A stretch of DNA of 64,000 nt from Ziziphus jujuba (GCF_031755915.1 NC_083389.1:24737001-24801000); one strand, 5' to 3'. Counted from the stretch's first letter, positions 11,506 to 23,342 are shown. The notes: generated from the letters alone by a model not told the origin. Numbers and translations: made by a program.

Positions 11506-12718
11506 TTAGTCATAACCTCGTCCTCTTTGCATGTCATAACCTGGTCCTCTCTGTAGATCATATCCAGGCCTCTGTGCATCATGCATACTTCTCTCTGTGC
11601 ATCATAGTTCGGTCCTCTTTGTACATCATACCCAGGTCCCTCTGTACATCATACTGTATCCCCTTTGCGAATCATATATAGGGCCCACAGATGCATCATA
11701 ACCAGGAACCATTATTGCTTCATAGCCAGTCCATGGAGGAGCTGGCCAGGATTGAGCTCCAACAGAAGGAGTGCCACCAGCTGCACCAGCACTAACATCT
11801 GCACCAGCACTAACAGTTGGGAGAGGACCGTATCCCTATATTACAAAATGCAGAAAGTAACAGCTACTCTTACTTTCTCCATGAAACACAGCTAAAAGTG
11901 CTCTGTCTTTCATTTTAAAACATACAATGCTTGTGCAACTCCTACCAATCCAAGTGGAGGACATTGAACAATTGTAAAGAACATAGGCATGTAAAGGTAT
12001 AGTCTCACAATATGAAATTTCAACATTTATAAATTATCCATGAAAGCTAGTCCAACATTCTTACATACATGGGAACCAAAATCAAGCATGCAAAAGTAAA
12101 AGCTAATAGACATTTCTCTATCTTTAAATTTCAGTCTCACAGTGTTAAGACATCTCAGTTTCATTTCAGGATGGAATTCTTACAATTAAGTTCAGTTATT
12201 CACATATCAATTAAATACAATATATTTTGAGGGCAACCAATTCAAAGGACATTAAGTAGAGGATTAAACAGGATATAAAAAGTCAAAAAGCAGCACGATT
12301 TAAATAAATAACTTTATCATGTTCTATTTGCATATCCTTCTATATCCTTCACAGCAATATTGCAACCAAAAAGATGGAAGATGACGAACCTGGGGACCAC
12401 CATAGCCATCTTTATAAGCATTTTGTCCTACAGGATGCCAAAAAGTGCCATCCTCACGTTTCCAGGGGTGCTACCATAGGGCCTGCCTGCATTAATATAA
12501 CAACCAATGAGCCTCCTATGATGTCAAAGACAATCAAGGGAGACGAAGAAATGTAAACATAAATATACCAGTTCTTCTACCAACATTAGAAGTACTCAGT
12601 AACTCTGCCTGGAGTTTCTCCACTTCTCATGTCATGCATGGTCATATAGTTCTTCTCCATCAGCTGAAATGACTCAAGGTGATCATTGTATAATTTCTTT
12701 TCATAATCATAAGTAGCT
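11506..12718 (-). pseudogene. FLX-like (FLC expressor-like) pseudogene, 3' exons
   Basis: Minus-strand exon-like blocks sit at 12569-12718, 12390-12486 and 11506-11835, each bounded by plausible AG/GT sites. The first encodes ATYDYEKKLYNDHLESFQ and then LMEKNYMTM, the coiled-coil end typical of FLX and FLX-like proteins. The second encodes DGTFWHPVGQNAYKDGYGGP. The third encodes a Gly/Pro-rich stretch and then degenerate YD.QRGPGYD repeats, ending GRGYD-stop at 11506-11508. FLX-like proteins act with FRIGIDA in FLC activation (established for the family). Several one-base shifts break the frame: in the first block after MHD, in the second block, and more than once in the repeats. The N-terminal coiled coil is not recognisable upstream, so this is a truncated pseudogene. 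It lies next to a CACTA end, which hints at gene-fragment capture. Confidence 0.7.
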
Positions 12719-13924
12719 CTGCATGGTCAAAAGAAAGACAATCATGGCTTTTTCCAAATTTGAAACCAAACCAGTCAAAACTCAAAAGAGAAATATAAGG
12801 TATGAAGTGAGTCAAGAAGACAATGAAAGCTCTATGGCAGTGACATTAACTAAGTGCACCCTCTCTCAGTATCAAACTACATTTATAAGAAAAAGCCAAA
12901 TTTCCAGGATGCACACGGAAGTCTAATGGGAAAAGAAACAGTACCTTGGGTATCATGGGCATGCCCTTGAGTCCCCAGTTTGGCAGGGAACCTGACCCTA
13001 AGAATCCAATAACTTTTTGGGTCAAATGGTGAACATAACCACACAAGTGAAGCAGCAAAAAATATAATGTGAATAGAATCATATTAAACAAGGAAAATAA
13101 AAAGCTATTTCACCATATAACCAAGAAAACAAGCCTTCTGCTTCAGGCATTTCAGATTGAGGAACAAATACCTGTCCATGCATTCTTCATTACTTTCTCA
13201 AGGTGGAAATGCAATTCTCTGTATCTGTTTATCTACGAACAAGATAAAAATGCAATAGATATTCAATGGGGATAAATAAAAACTATGAACAAACACTTTT
13301 TATGGATATATGTGTCTGTGTGCAGAACAAAGTCGAAATAAATATAACATTTGAAAGGTGTCAAACAAGTGAAATAAATAAGAGAACAAACTACCACCAT
13401 ACTGTCCATATTAAAGAACATAAAACCTATTTAAAAAGCCATTCAACACAGGATCGATTGTTTGGAAGGTTCAAAGAATTTATTTGATCCCGTGTCTTGC
13501 AAGACCATATGAAAAGCATAGTTGCAACCATAAATAAAGAATAGTACACAGAAGAAAACAAAATGTTCATAAAGTCTCCATGCTATGCCAATTAGCCGCT
13601 TCCTACAATATCCATACCCGATTTTAAGGGAAACAGATCAAAACATTGCTCAAAGAAACAGAACTAGGAACCAAGTTTCAAAGAGCATGACAATTGAAAT
13701 GTAATATAAGAAACATGTGATGAGAAAACAAGCTGTTCGTTTTCATCGGAATAAAAAAGAAAAAAAAAAAAAAAAAGCAGATTTATAATACCAGTATATT
13801 TAGAAGCCAATTTGAACAAAGCACAGAGAAAGATTTTTAATACCAGCTGATTTCGAAGTCAATTTGAACAAAGCATTTCTCTCAAGAAATTTGAAAAAAT
13901 TCCAGAAGCAAATAGAGGTTTTAC

Positions 13925-14190
13925 CGATAGTTGAGGTAGCATGGAAATACATTTCCATGAAATCCAATTGACGATGATAATTTCCTTTGAATGGATATAT
14001 TTCCGATAAGGAACTTCCGAGGAGGAACGGCAAATTGTAGCATTTCTGATGAATCAAATTTATGAGGAATCGCCGGAGTTGTCGGGGTCTCCGGAACCGA
14101 GGGAGTCACCGGAAATAATCGCCGGAGACTGACGCTTGGGGTAGAGAAGTGAATGATAGGAGTTAAGAAATTTTGGTTAGGGTAGGAGAA
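13925..14190 (-). other. Possible first exon / 5' UTR of the FLX-like pseudogene
   Basis: Reading on the minus strand, a pyrimidine-rich leader (CTCTCTCTCATTTTTCTCC) is followed by less AT-rich sequence with CCGGCGATT-type words and an apparent donor site (CTATCG|GTAAAAC, boundary 13925). The longest frame begins MTPSVPETPTTPAIPHKF. I do not recognise that peptide. It could equally be a UTR exon. The 1.2 kb between this and the next block (12719-13924) shows no recognisable coding sequence. Confidence 0.35.
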
Positions 14191-14458
14191 AAATGAGAGA
14201 GAGACAGGGATTGTCCAGAATTATATTCTGTTTATTTATTTTATTTTATTTTTCCGTTTATATGCAGGCCTTTATTATTATTATTGTTATTTTTTATTTT
14301 GTTTTGCTAAATATGCAAACTTTAAATATATACATATATATTTTGTCAACGTAGACGTTTTATTTGGATTTTTAGTTATTCATTGCTGTCTAACACTGTT
14401 GCAGAGTAAAAAATGTCACAACTGAAATCTGTTAATTTTTGGTTATCTACACTTTTCT

Positions 14459-14489
<31 letters not shown>

Positions 14490-15246
14490 GGTAACAAAAA
14501 TGTATGTATTAAATCATCAGTCAAAAAAATGTTTGGAAGGAAAGAGTAAATCGTACGTCCTACAAAATCCTACAAAATATGTTTGGAATAAATCATTAGT
14601 TAAAAAATGCAATTAATCTTTTAATTTAAGAAAGGAGGAGTAATGCTCATGCCAGGAATATCTTTCACATATATTTCCTTCGATTTCCTCTAAATAAAAT
14701 CCTTGTATATTATGACTTCTCTAGTTAAGTATTCAATCGTAGCATTGCCAATTATGCCTTCTTTGTTATTTTTCATGAAAATGTTCCCAAATTTTGATCT
14801 CCACATAATCTGGTTGTAGTATAGTCTAGGGGCCCTAGAAATTTAATATGAGTTCCTGTGGCATTTGAAAACTTTTTTTTTTTTTTTCTTTTGAAAATTT
14901 GATCCAATACCCACAAAAAGAAATGGATAATGATATTTACCTTTTCCTTTTCAGTGTTTTTTTTTTTTTAATTTACCCATTTAATTTCAATTTTATTCCC
15001 AATAAAAATAAAAAGTTACTTTGTTTTCTTTTCCTCTTCTTCCGAGACACTCCACAATCCCAATGGGAAAAAACCTTCCCAGCATTCCTTTGTTCTTTTT
15101 TCCCTAACAAAACTCATAATCTCGTTAAAAACAAAACCTCATGCTCCACCTTTGGTCCTCTCCTTTATTTTCCTCCATGAAAAAACATTCTTTATCTCTC
15201 CTTGCAAACATGTGAAAGATGTTTCCGCAAAATAATAATTCAAACA
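14191..15246. other. AT-rich intergenic region
   Basis: Poly-T runs near 14460-14490 and 14870-14890, and low-complexity DNA. A 93-residue open frame at 14899-15180 has biased composition and no recognisable motif. I call no gene here. Confidence 0.5.
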
Positions 15247-15862
15247 CCGTACAAACCTACATCGACTCATACTTAAACTCGTATTATATTAGTCTGGATC
15301 TCAATTAAGTTCAAGTTTTTATATGAAAACCTTAACCCCTAACCAACCTATGATTAGAAATCTTGGTATAATAAAGACGCTACAATAGGTTATTTACATT
15401 TCCCATATGTTGCCTTTGATTGGAACAAAGAGAAAATGCCAAATCAACTAAATACAGTAAAGCCAGCGGCAAATACAGCAAAACCGGCCAACTATTCCCT
15501 CTATGTGCAAATGCCCATTATGATTGCTTTTAATTCTGCCTTGGTTTGATTTCATGACCTTTTAATAATATTCACTGAATCCATGAAGTGTTGGAACCAT
15601 TTCTTGCTGTCCGGAGTCCAAATTTGTACTAAAACAGCTTTCCGGGTCCGTAACGGCTTACACCACTTGGTTGCTTAAAACATACTTTGTATCTTTGGGT
15701 ATGGACAAACCCTTTTGAGAATTGATAACTCCTTGAATAAAGACAGCTAGGTTTTCCTTAAATCTCCTAGCTTGAGCCCTAGTGATTGATCCGGTCTTCA
15801 TCCATAATGGATCAGCACCCAAGCGGGTTGTCGGTTGTTCGAGTTCGAGCGGATTCTCATCA
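15247..15862 (-). repeat. 3' LTR of the deleted chromovirus-like element, with 0.52-kb internal deletion
   Basis: Homologous to 19595-20734 at both ends, but lacking the segment equivalent to about 19741-20256. Both deletion edges in the intact LTR carry AATAGGTT, and one copy remains at the junction near 15386. This points to slippage or microhomology-mediated loss. The LTR's first base lies inside the pol reading frame (see the pol tail entry). Confidence 0.75.
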
Positions 15863-16200
15863 TTCTCCTCCTCTTGAAAATGATTTATCCTCAAATCAAA
15901 ATCTTTACCTACAACAAAAGGAGATAAATCAGCAACATTAAATGTAGCACTAACATTATACTCACCTAACAAGTCAAGTTTGTAAGTATTGTCATTGATC
16001 CATTCTAAGACTTGAAAAGATCCATTCTCTCGTGGCATAAGCTTTGAATTTTGTTGTTCTGGGAACCTTTTATTTCTTAAGTGCAACCAAACCAAATCTC
16101 TTGGGTCAAACACTATCACAACAAATCCTAGAAATACCAATTTATCTTTATAGAAATCACATTTTTTAAAGTTAGCAAATAACTTCTCTCAAATTTGAAA
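15658..16200 (-). pseudogene. pol remnant: RT end fused to integrase C-terminus and pol tail
   Basis: On the minus strand, LFANFKKCDFYKDKLVFLGFVV is the usual C-terminal block of a Ty3/gypsy reverse transcriptase. It runs directly into VFDPRDLVWLHLRNKRFPEQ, ENGSFQVLEWINDNTYKLDL and YNVSATFNVADLSPF, the C-terminal region of integrase. The join near 16110 keeps the frame. About 2 kb normally between them is gone. The frame continues through the start of the 3' LTR (15862) and ends at 15658 with ITRAQARRFKENLAVFIQGV and then INSQKGLSIPKDTKYVL. The last 68 codons or so are therefore encoded by LTR sequence. Confidence 0.8.
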
Positions 16201-16295
16201 ATTTTCTTTCTCAAATTTTCAAATTTTCACTAAGTAAAGCTCTCAACAATGCAGATAAAGTTCTATATAACAAAAACATCTTTAAATGAGCATCT

Positions 16296-17162
16296 TTATA
16301 AATCATGAGCAGAAAATGGTTCTTTCATAATCGCTTTATTTACATCTCCAAAACTAAGATAGAAATTTTTATTTTCCTTTTCTTTTCTTTCTTTTTCTTT
16401 CCCATTCACGGAGTCCACTTTCCCACTCTCACTTTTTGCTTTTTTAGTTTTCTTCACACTCTCGGGTTTTGCTCTCTCTTTTCCACTCACGGCTTTCTCT
16501 CTTCTTTTTTTTCCCTCAATTTTGAGTTTAGGACACTTACCTGGTTGGTCATGTTCAGCTTTGCCCCCTTGGATAGGTGTTGAAGCCGTGGGTGCCACAC
16601 TAGTTCTTTCTTTGAGCTTTTCGACCTCCCTCCTTTGTTGTATTTGAAGTTGGTCTCTAAATACCTCCTTAAAAGTCAATGGTTCCAGCTTGACCTTTTT
16701 ATCTTTAAATCTAAAAACAATAGCATTCTCTCAACCATAATGTATAGTATCTTTATCAAATTGTCATGGTGTACCTAATAAAATACGTTCGACATGCATA
16801 GGCACAACATCACACAAAACAACATCCACATATTTATCTATGCTAAATTTTACTTTGACTTGTTTGTTTACTTTCATTTCTCCACTATCATTAAGACATT
16901 ATAATCTATATGGTTCGGGATGTTTAATGGTTGGTAAGCCTAATTTTTCCACCACAACATTGCTAATTACACTTGCACAACTTCCACTATCAATTACGAT
17001 GTTACAAATCTTACTTTGGATTTCACAATGAGTGTGGAAGATGTTCTCTCTTTGTAATTGGTCCTCATCTTTATACATGGTCAAGACTTGAGTGTGGAAT
17101 ATGTTCTCTCTTTGTAATTGATCTTCATCTTTGTACATGGTCAAGACTTTCCTAGTCACCAA
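16296..17162 (-). pseudogene. Protease region and Lys/Glu-rich spacer of gag-pol
   Basis: The protease-like block IVIDSGSCASVISNVVVEKL keeps the aspartic-protease D-S-G and continues GLPTIKHPEPYRL. Upstream of it a 60-bp segment is duplicated in frame (17030-17089 and 17090-17149), giving VLTMYKDEDQLQRENIFHT twice. Downstream, VVPMHVERILLGTPWQFDKD is visible before a stop, then LTFKEVFRDQLQIQQRREVE and a long Lys/Glu/Ser-rich tract (16296-16560). The same KEVFEDQLKMQRRRE spacer occurs in the plus-strand element at 61.2 kb. Stops break the frame near 16735. Confidence 0.75.
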
Positions 17163-17185
17163 GCTTAATTCGGCAATTGAAGCAT

Positions 17186-18236
17186 TTAGGGTCTCGGCTT
17201 CATCTTCAATTTCTTCCTCTTCTTGCTCGGTTTCACCCCACTTTCTTCAATTTTGGATTCTAACTCACCATTACCTTTCAACACCATGATTCTCCTATTC
17301 AGACATTGACTAGTGATGTATCTTTTTCCGTGGCATTTAAAACACACAATATCATGAGTTCTAGAAAGTTTAGGATTTGATTTACCTTCATTCCTTAGTG
17401 CTTGGATAGATTCAGCTTTAGCCTCCCTTTTTGGCCGATTGGTGCTTTCATCACCTAGTTTCAATTTTTGCTTGTTGTCACACGTGGGATTGCTTCTCCA
17501 AGCACTTGGATTTGATCTCCCACTATTTTATATTCCTCCAAGCCATGTACTTGTGCCCCTCCTCTTGAGTTGATTCTCAAGTTTGATAGCCACATGCAAC
17601 ATCTTTTCCAATTCCACATATTGTTGTAATTCCAATTGATTGGCTATCTCTCGAATCAACCCACTTAGAAACCGTGCCATGGTTGCTTCTCTATCTTCAT
17701 TCATGCTCAATCTCATCATGAGCATCTCCATATCCTTGTAATAATCTTCCACAGTCCTATTTCCTTGAGATAAAGATTGTAACCTTTGATGTAGGCTATG
17801 GTAATGAGTCGGTACAAATCGTCGTGGCTCCTTTCATTTGTCGCCAAGTAGTAATCAATTCATCACCTACTCTTATTTGGGTACTTTGCTCATTTGTCAA
17901 CCATTGGAGTGCATAATGATCAAATTCCATAGCCACCAATTTCTTAGCCTCCGAATAGTTATGACAATCGAATATTATCTCTATTCACTCCCCCCACTCT
18001 AGGTAACCTTCCGGATCATTTTTTTCCATGAAAGCTGGTATGTTGACCTTAATATTTCCAAGATCATTATCCTCTTCCCTTGCTGGTCTCCCATGGTTTT
18101 GCCTTCCTTGGAGAGCATAGATGTCTTCAAAATCCTCTTCTAAATTATCTCCATAGTTACCTCCTTCAAAATCCCCCCTATGGCATCCATGACCTCCTCG
18201 ACCTCGACCTTGGCCACCAAAAAATTCTTGCCTCAA
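17186..18236 (-). pseudogene. gag of chromovirus-like element, degenerate
   Basis: Blocks on the minus strand: a Gly/Arg-rich N-terminus (GGQGRGRGGHGCHRGDFEGG) leading to NDLGNIKVNIPAFMEKNDPE and GYLEW (17985-18236); then MEDYYKDMEMLMMRLSMNED, REATMARFLSGLIREIANQL and ELQQYVELEKMLHVAIKLE (17528-17760); then a zinc knuckle CFKCHGKRYITSQC (about 17310-17355). In the knuckle the usual His ligand is Tyr. Several frameshifts and stops separate the blocks. Gag would form the particle. Confidence 0.8.
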
Positions 18237-19594
18237 ATTCGGCCCACCTTGTGAAGTCTCTTACCTATCCATCATTTGATCTAATGGTCAAAATGAGTAT
18301 TCATCCGCTGTAATTGCTCCAAGACCACCATCATGTCCGTATGCTCATCTCCACTCCTCGTAGCTCGAGAATCACCCTTGAATCCTACGGATTCCTCTTC
18401 ATTAATTCTCAATGAGATATCTCTTACTCCTCTTCTCATCTTTGAATCTGCCATGTTAGTAAATATATTGTAAAAATAAAATAAATCATCACCAAATTCA
18501 CTCCCTCACATATTTCACTCAAATAAAGTCTCGACACTAGTGTTTGCACACTAGTTTCAGCTTTTACCATCTTTTAAGCTCACACGCTCTTTTCTTTTTC
18601 CACTCAAAGAATTATATTAAAGTACTAATTAAAACACACACAAAATAGCAACTAGATCATGAGTTTGTTTTAATTAAACTTATCAACAAAACAGCAACTA
18701 AAACAAACAAATATCGATCAGAATGAAAATACCTATTCTCAACTTGTCTAAGTTAAAATAACGTAAATCAACAAGCAAATTTTTGGAATAAAATAAAAGC
18801 TGTCCAGAATATGAATGAACCAATAATTCAAGGATAAAATATAGAGAAAGAAATTCAAACACGAACAAGAATAAAATTGAAAAAAAATATAGACTAGTTA
18901 CTGGTTGTTGTTCTTTGTAATTCAAGTTTTTTATATCAAATCCTTTAACTACTTTAATCCAAATAGTTTTAGCACGCAAAATTCAAATATCCAGTAGCAA
19001 GATTGAATTTCCAGTAACTCCAAATATTGAATAAATAAGCAACAACTCATAAGCTCCAACAAATTTCCAGTAAACAAATTTGAACTCCAAATTTAACAAA
19101 GACCAAACTTCTACAATTTTTTTTATTCACTTTTCCTCTCCTTCTTTTTTTTTTTTTTTTTAACTCAGAATAAAATTGCAATTCCAACACCAAAATTCCA
19201 CCAAAACCCAAGACCACACTACAATATTAACAAATTGCATAATTTTTAGCTTTTATGTAATATCCTTTCAAAACTCTCTTTTTTTTTTTTTTTGGGAACA
19301 TATGAATGCAACTAATTAAGATTAAAATAGCAAAGAAAAATCAACAATAAACCAAATTAACAAGAACAATGATGAATAGCAACCAACAAACTAGGAAGCA
19401 AAATTACGGTAAAACAAGGAACCTAATTTAACTAGGAAAAATATATATATATATATATATATATATTTTAAATGCAGAACGTGTGTGAGATGGACGCAAC
19501 CTTAACCTAATGTCAAAATTATAAAACAACACAAAAATAAATAAAACAAATAGGATATATCAATCCTGAACAAAATCTTAGCTCTAATTCCAAA
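18237..19594 (-). other. Leader of the chromovirus-like element with tRNA-Met primer site
   Basis: Non-coding A/T-rich leader between the 5' LTR and gag. The primer site TGGAATTAGAGC (minus strand, 19581-19592) matches the initiator tRNA-Met complement TGGTATCAGAGC with two changes. It includes poly-T runs (19144-19161, 19280-19294) and a (TA)n run (19441-19466). The section 19290-19594 is homologous to 36490-36816. Confidence 0.65.
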
Positions 19595-20734
19595 TGATAC
19601 GAACCTAGGTCGACTCGCGCTTAAACCCGTATTATATTAGCTTGGATCTCAATTAAGTTCAAGTTCTTATGGAAAAATCTTAATCCCTAACCAACCTATA
19701 ATTAGAAACCTTGGTATAATGAAGACGCCACAATAGGTTATGGAAGCCCTATTGATAAGTTAAAACTAAAACACTCACTCTCTAGTGGTGTTTTAGGTGT
19801 TCAAAGAGAAATAAAAGAATTCTATCTCACAATTAATTTTCTGAATAATATTAAAGGTGTGTTCTCATTGAAAAATAAGTCCTTAAATAGGCTAAAATCA
19901 CAAAGCAATAAACCCTAATTTAGCTAGGTAAAATCGGCCATGAGATAAGGAAACAATGGGTTGGTCGAAATTCACCTAATTTCCTAAACTAATTTGGATT
20001 AATTAATTCCTTTATTTTGAATTCGGAATTAATTAATTTACAATGGAAATAATAAAATAATAAATTTTCTAAGTTGATTTTTCCAGCAAATAAATAAATA
20101 AAAACCAAATAAAAGACTAATTTCCTAAAACAAAAAGTCAAACTCAAATTAGGAAACTAGTTGACTAGTTTAACTACTAAACAAACTTTGACCAATTTTC
20201 AGGTTGTAAAGGCCCCAAATTAGCTTCCATATGCCATGTAGGATGACAAATAGGTTTATTTATGATTCTCATACATTGCCCGTGATTGGAACAAAGAGAA
20301 AATGCCGAATTAACAAAATATAGTAAAGCCAGCGGCAAATACAGCAAAATCAGCCAACTATTCCCTCTATGTGCAAACGCCCATTGTGGTTGATTTTGAT
20401 TCTACCTTGGCTTGATTCCATGAACTCTTAATAATATTTACTGAATCCATGAAGCGTTGGAAACATTTCTTGCTTCCCGGAGTCCAAATTTGTACTAAAA
20501 CAGCTTTCCGGATTCGTAACGGCTTCCACCACTTGGGTGCTTAAAACAGGCTTTGTATCTTTGGGTATGAATAAGTGCTTTTGAGAATTGATAACTCCAT
20601 AAATAAATGTATCCAGATTGTTCTTAAATCTCTTAGCTTGAGCCCTAATGATTAACCTGGTCTTCATCTTCATCCGTAATGGATCAACACCCCAGCGGGT
20701 TGCCGATTGTGTGGGTTCGAGCGGATTCTCATCA
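19595..20734 (-). repeat. 5' LTR, chromovirus-like element (1140 bp)
   Basis: Minus strand from TGATGAGAATCCGC (20734) to TTCGTATCA (19595). Its first 307 bp (20734-20428) still encode the pol tail (LIIRAQAKRFKNNLDTFIYG and onward). Two other copies, at 36817-37949 and 56399-57530, have the same limits and nearly the same length (1133 and 1132 bp), which fixes the LTR borders. Confidence 0.85.
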
Positions 20735-21314
20735 TCTTACTTATGGAAGCCCATCTTATCCAAAATGCTTCAATACACCAACAATTTTAATGCTCTAAAT
20801 TGGTTACCCTCAAATCATGGTGTCTTGCTTCAATTGTGCTATTCTCACCTTTGGACCTCACGCCGTCTACTATTGTTCCATGCCCCTGTATGTCTTTCTT
20901 TCTCTTTACTTTTTTATTTTGTCCTCTTTTTTTTTGGTACTATAATTCTAGACTACCATTTTCCTGTTGTATATCTCTTATCAGATCTACTCTTATTTTC
21001 AGCTTCCTTTTTATTCTATCATTAATTCTACTCTTCTTTGAGGAAACCCATTTATATATATATCACTTGCAAAGATCTTAATTCGTTCCATTAGGTGTTC
21101 CTAGATGAATGATTATTCTTAGTTTTCTCGTAACTAAATAATAATGAATGTTTTTTAGTTTCACTCTTGAAGGGTATAGGCCTTTTTTTATGTTTTTAAA
21201 TTTTAAACAGGGAGAATAATATTCAGGACAGTTTCCTAATAAGTACTTTTTCAGTGTTTATGGAGTTCTATTTATTCTTTAGTTGGATGGAATAGTTACT
21301 TGTATTTTACAAAA
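20735..21314. other. Unassigned sequence between two retrotransposons
   Basis: No recognisable gene. The 20735-21060 part is pyrimidine-rich in places. The last 50 bp resemble the copia leader at 26.5 kb. A 5' LTR expected for the copia body that follows is not recognisable. Confidence 0.35.
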
Positions 21315-22175
21315 ATAGCAAGTGAAGATAATGTGACTGTGCTCACTCAGACTCTTGTGATTCAAATGCCTCCTCCTGTAAATCATACAGAGAGATCAAA
21401 GAAGTTCAAAGGAGCACATTTTAAGAGGTGGCAATAGAAGATGTTGTTCCACCTGATGACACTGAATCTTGCGCGTTTCTTGACTAAGGACGCACCACCA
21501 AGTAATGAAGAGAGTTATAAAGAGACACCCATGGCAATGGATGTGTGGAAGCAGTTCGATTATTTATGTCAGAATTATGTCTTAAATGGCCTATATGATG
21601 ATTTGTATGGAGTCAACTGTGGCACGAAGACAGCAAAGGGGCTGTGGAAAACTTTGGACCGCAAATACAAAACTAAGAATGTGGGTTCCAGAAAGTTCGA
21701 TGTAGGCCCATTCTTGGACTACGTGATGGTGGATTTCAAGCCATTAATATGTCAAATACATCAGTTGTAAGTGCTTATTCCAAAACTTCTTACTGAAGGG
21801 ATGGTAATTAATGAAGCCTTTCAAGTAGCTATTATGATTGAGAAGCTACCTCCTAGTTGGAAAGACTTTAAGAATTATATAAAATACAAGAGAAAGAAAA
21901 TGGATATGGAGGCCCTTGTTGGCAAGCTTCGTTTTGAACATGATAATAGGAGATTTGATAAAAGGTCTTTGAGGGTTAAGATGAAGGCCAATATTGTGGA
22001 GCATGATCAAAGCTCCAAGAATAAGAAGAAAATTGGAAAAGATTCCAGGTTGGAGCCTAAAGGAGGGATCTCCAAGAAAGCCAAGTTTCAAGGTAAATGT
22101 TGTAACTGTGACAAGATGGGTCATAGAGTGGCAAAATGCAAGTTGCCGGAAAGGAAGAAGAACAAAGAGGCATAG
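21315..22175 (+). pseudogene. Copia-1 gag
   Basis: The frame begins ATA GCA AGT GAA at 21315. ATA stands where the start ATG is expected, and a TAG in place of CAG lies near 21435. From 21441 it reads MTLNLARFLTKDAPPSNEES through MEALVGKLRFEHDNRRF, a UBN2/Retrotran_gag-2 type gag. It ends with a good zinc knuckle, CCNCDKMGHRVAKC (CX2CX4HX4C), near 22100. One TAA splits it at 21770. Gag would package RNA. Related sequence, more decayed, starts at 26587. Confidence 0.82.
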
Positions 22176-23342
22176 ATGATGGAACAAATCATTTAATAGG
22201 TTAACGATATTGACCTTAGTACCGTTGTCTTTGAAATGAAATTGGTGGTATCAAATCCTAGAAAGTGGTGGATTGATACTGGTGCAACCCGCCACGTATG
22301 TTCAGACAAGAACTTGTTCACTTCCTTCAAACCAAATAAAAATGGGGAGAAGTTGTTCATGGGCAATTTTGCCACGCTAGAAATCTAAAGGGAGGGTAAA
22401 GTAGTTCTGAAAATGATCTCTGAAAAGGATCTGATTCTGAATAATGTGTTGTGTGTTCCGAACATTCTTAAGAATCTGGTATATGGATCGCTACTAAGCA
22501 AACATAGTTTTCGCTTTATAATGTATTCAAACAAGGTTATTTTGTCCAAGTATGGTATGTTTGTGGGAAAAGGGCTATGTAGTGTATGGTTTATCTAAGT
22601 TGAATCTAATGACTGTAAAGCCAAAAGATATTAATAAAGCTAGTACTTCTTCTAGTTACTTACTTGAGTCTTCCAATTTGTGGCATGGTAGATTAGGTCA
22701 TGTTAATTATAATTCTTTGTGGAGGTTAATTAACTTAAACCATATTTCCACATTTGAAATTGATTTCAAACATAAGTGTGAAACTTGTGTAGAGGCAAAA
22801 ACAACGAGATTATCATATCAAATTGTTAAAAGGAATACCAAACCTTTGGATATAATCCATAGTGATATATGTGAGTTGAAATTCACACCAACAAGAGGTA
22901 TCATATTTGTCGATGATAACACGAAATACTGTTATGTATACTTGCTTAAGAGTATGCGGCAATAGAAAAGTTTATTTTCTATAAAACTGAAGTTGAGAAT
23001 CAACTCAATAAAAAGATTAAAGTAATAAAAAGTGATCGTGGTGGCGAGTATGTAACACCATTTAGTGAGTAGTGTGCTCAACATGGTGTTAGACATAAAG
23101 TTGCTCCACCATATCCACCACAGTGGAATGGTGTGGCTGAATGGAAAAATCGTACATTGAAAGAAATGATGAATGCAATGCTGATAAGTTTTGGATTACC
23201 TAAGAACTTGTGTGGGGAAGCTATTTTGTTGGTAAATTACATTTTAAATAAGGCACTCGAAAGGATCAGGTTAAGATGCCCCATAAAAATTGGAAGGGAA
23301 GACAAACTTTTTATCAATACTTACGAGTGTGGTGGTGTCTAG
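22176..23342 (+). pseudogene. Copia-1 protease and integrase
   Basis: Protease: WWIDTGATRHVC near 22260, with the D-T-G triad. Then LNNVLCVPNILKNLVYGSLL, the pre-integrase block LWHGRLGHVNYNSLWRLI with C..C (KCETC), and the integrase core PLDIIHSDICELKFTPTRG, FVDDNTKYCYVYLLKS, a frameshift near 22965, KSDRGGEYVTPFSE and PPYPPQWNGVAEWKNRTLKE. The Asp residues and the N-G-x-x-E glutamate of the integrase site are present, but frameshifts and stops break the chain. The order protease-integrase-RT marks Ty1/copia. Confidence 0.82.

Larger units (their letters stand above)
15247..20734 (-). mobile_element. Internally deleted chromovirus-like Ty3/gypsy element
   Basis: Reading on the minus strand: 5' LTR (20734-19595), tRNA-Met primer site, leader, gag, protease, a Lys/Glu-rich spacer, then the end of reverse transcriptase joined to the end of integrase, and a shortened 3' LTR (15862-15247). 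Most of reverse transcriptase, all RNase H and most of integrase are missing. Gag (Retrotrans_gag type), the protease block and the pol tail resemble plant chromoviruses, possibly the CRM or Reina clades (inference). Flanks TCTTA (20735-20739) and AAACA (15242-15246) do not match, so the target duplication has decayed or the ends are rearranged. Confidence 0.85.

Noticed and set aside
14812..14825. GGTTGTAGTATAG as the missing CACTA terminus
   Set aside because: It does not end in TAGTG and lacks nearby ATGCCAT subterminal repeats.
14899..15180. 93-residue Phe/Leu-rich membrane protein
   Set aside because: Low-complexity composition from poly-T DNA, no splice or family evidence.
20648..21081. 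Open frames of 93-125 residues
   Set aside because: They cross the LTR border at 20734 into pyrimidine-rich DNA, with no recognisable motif.
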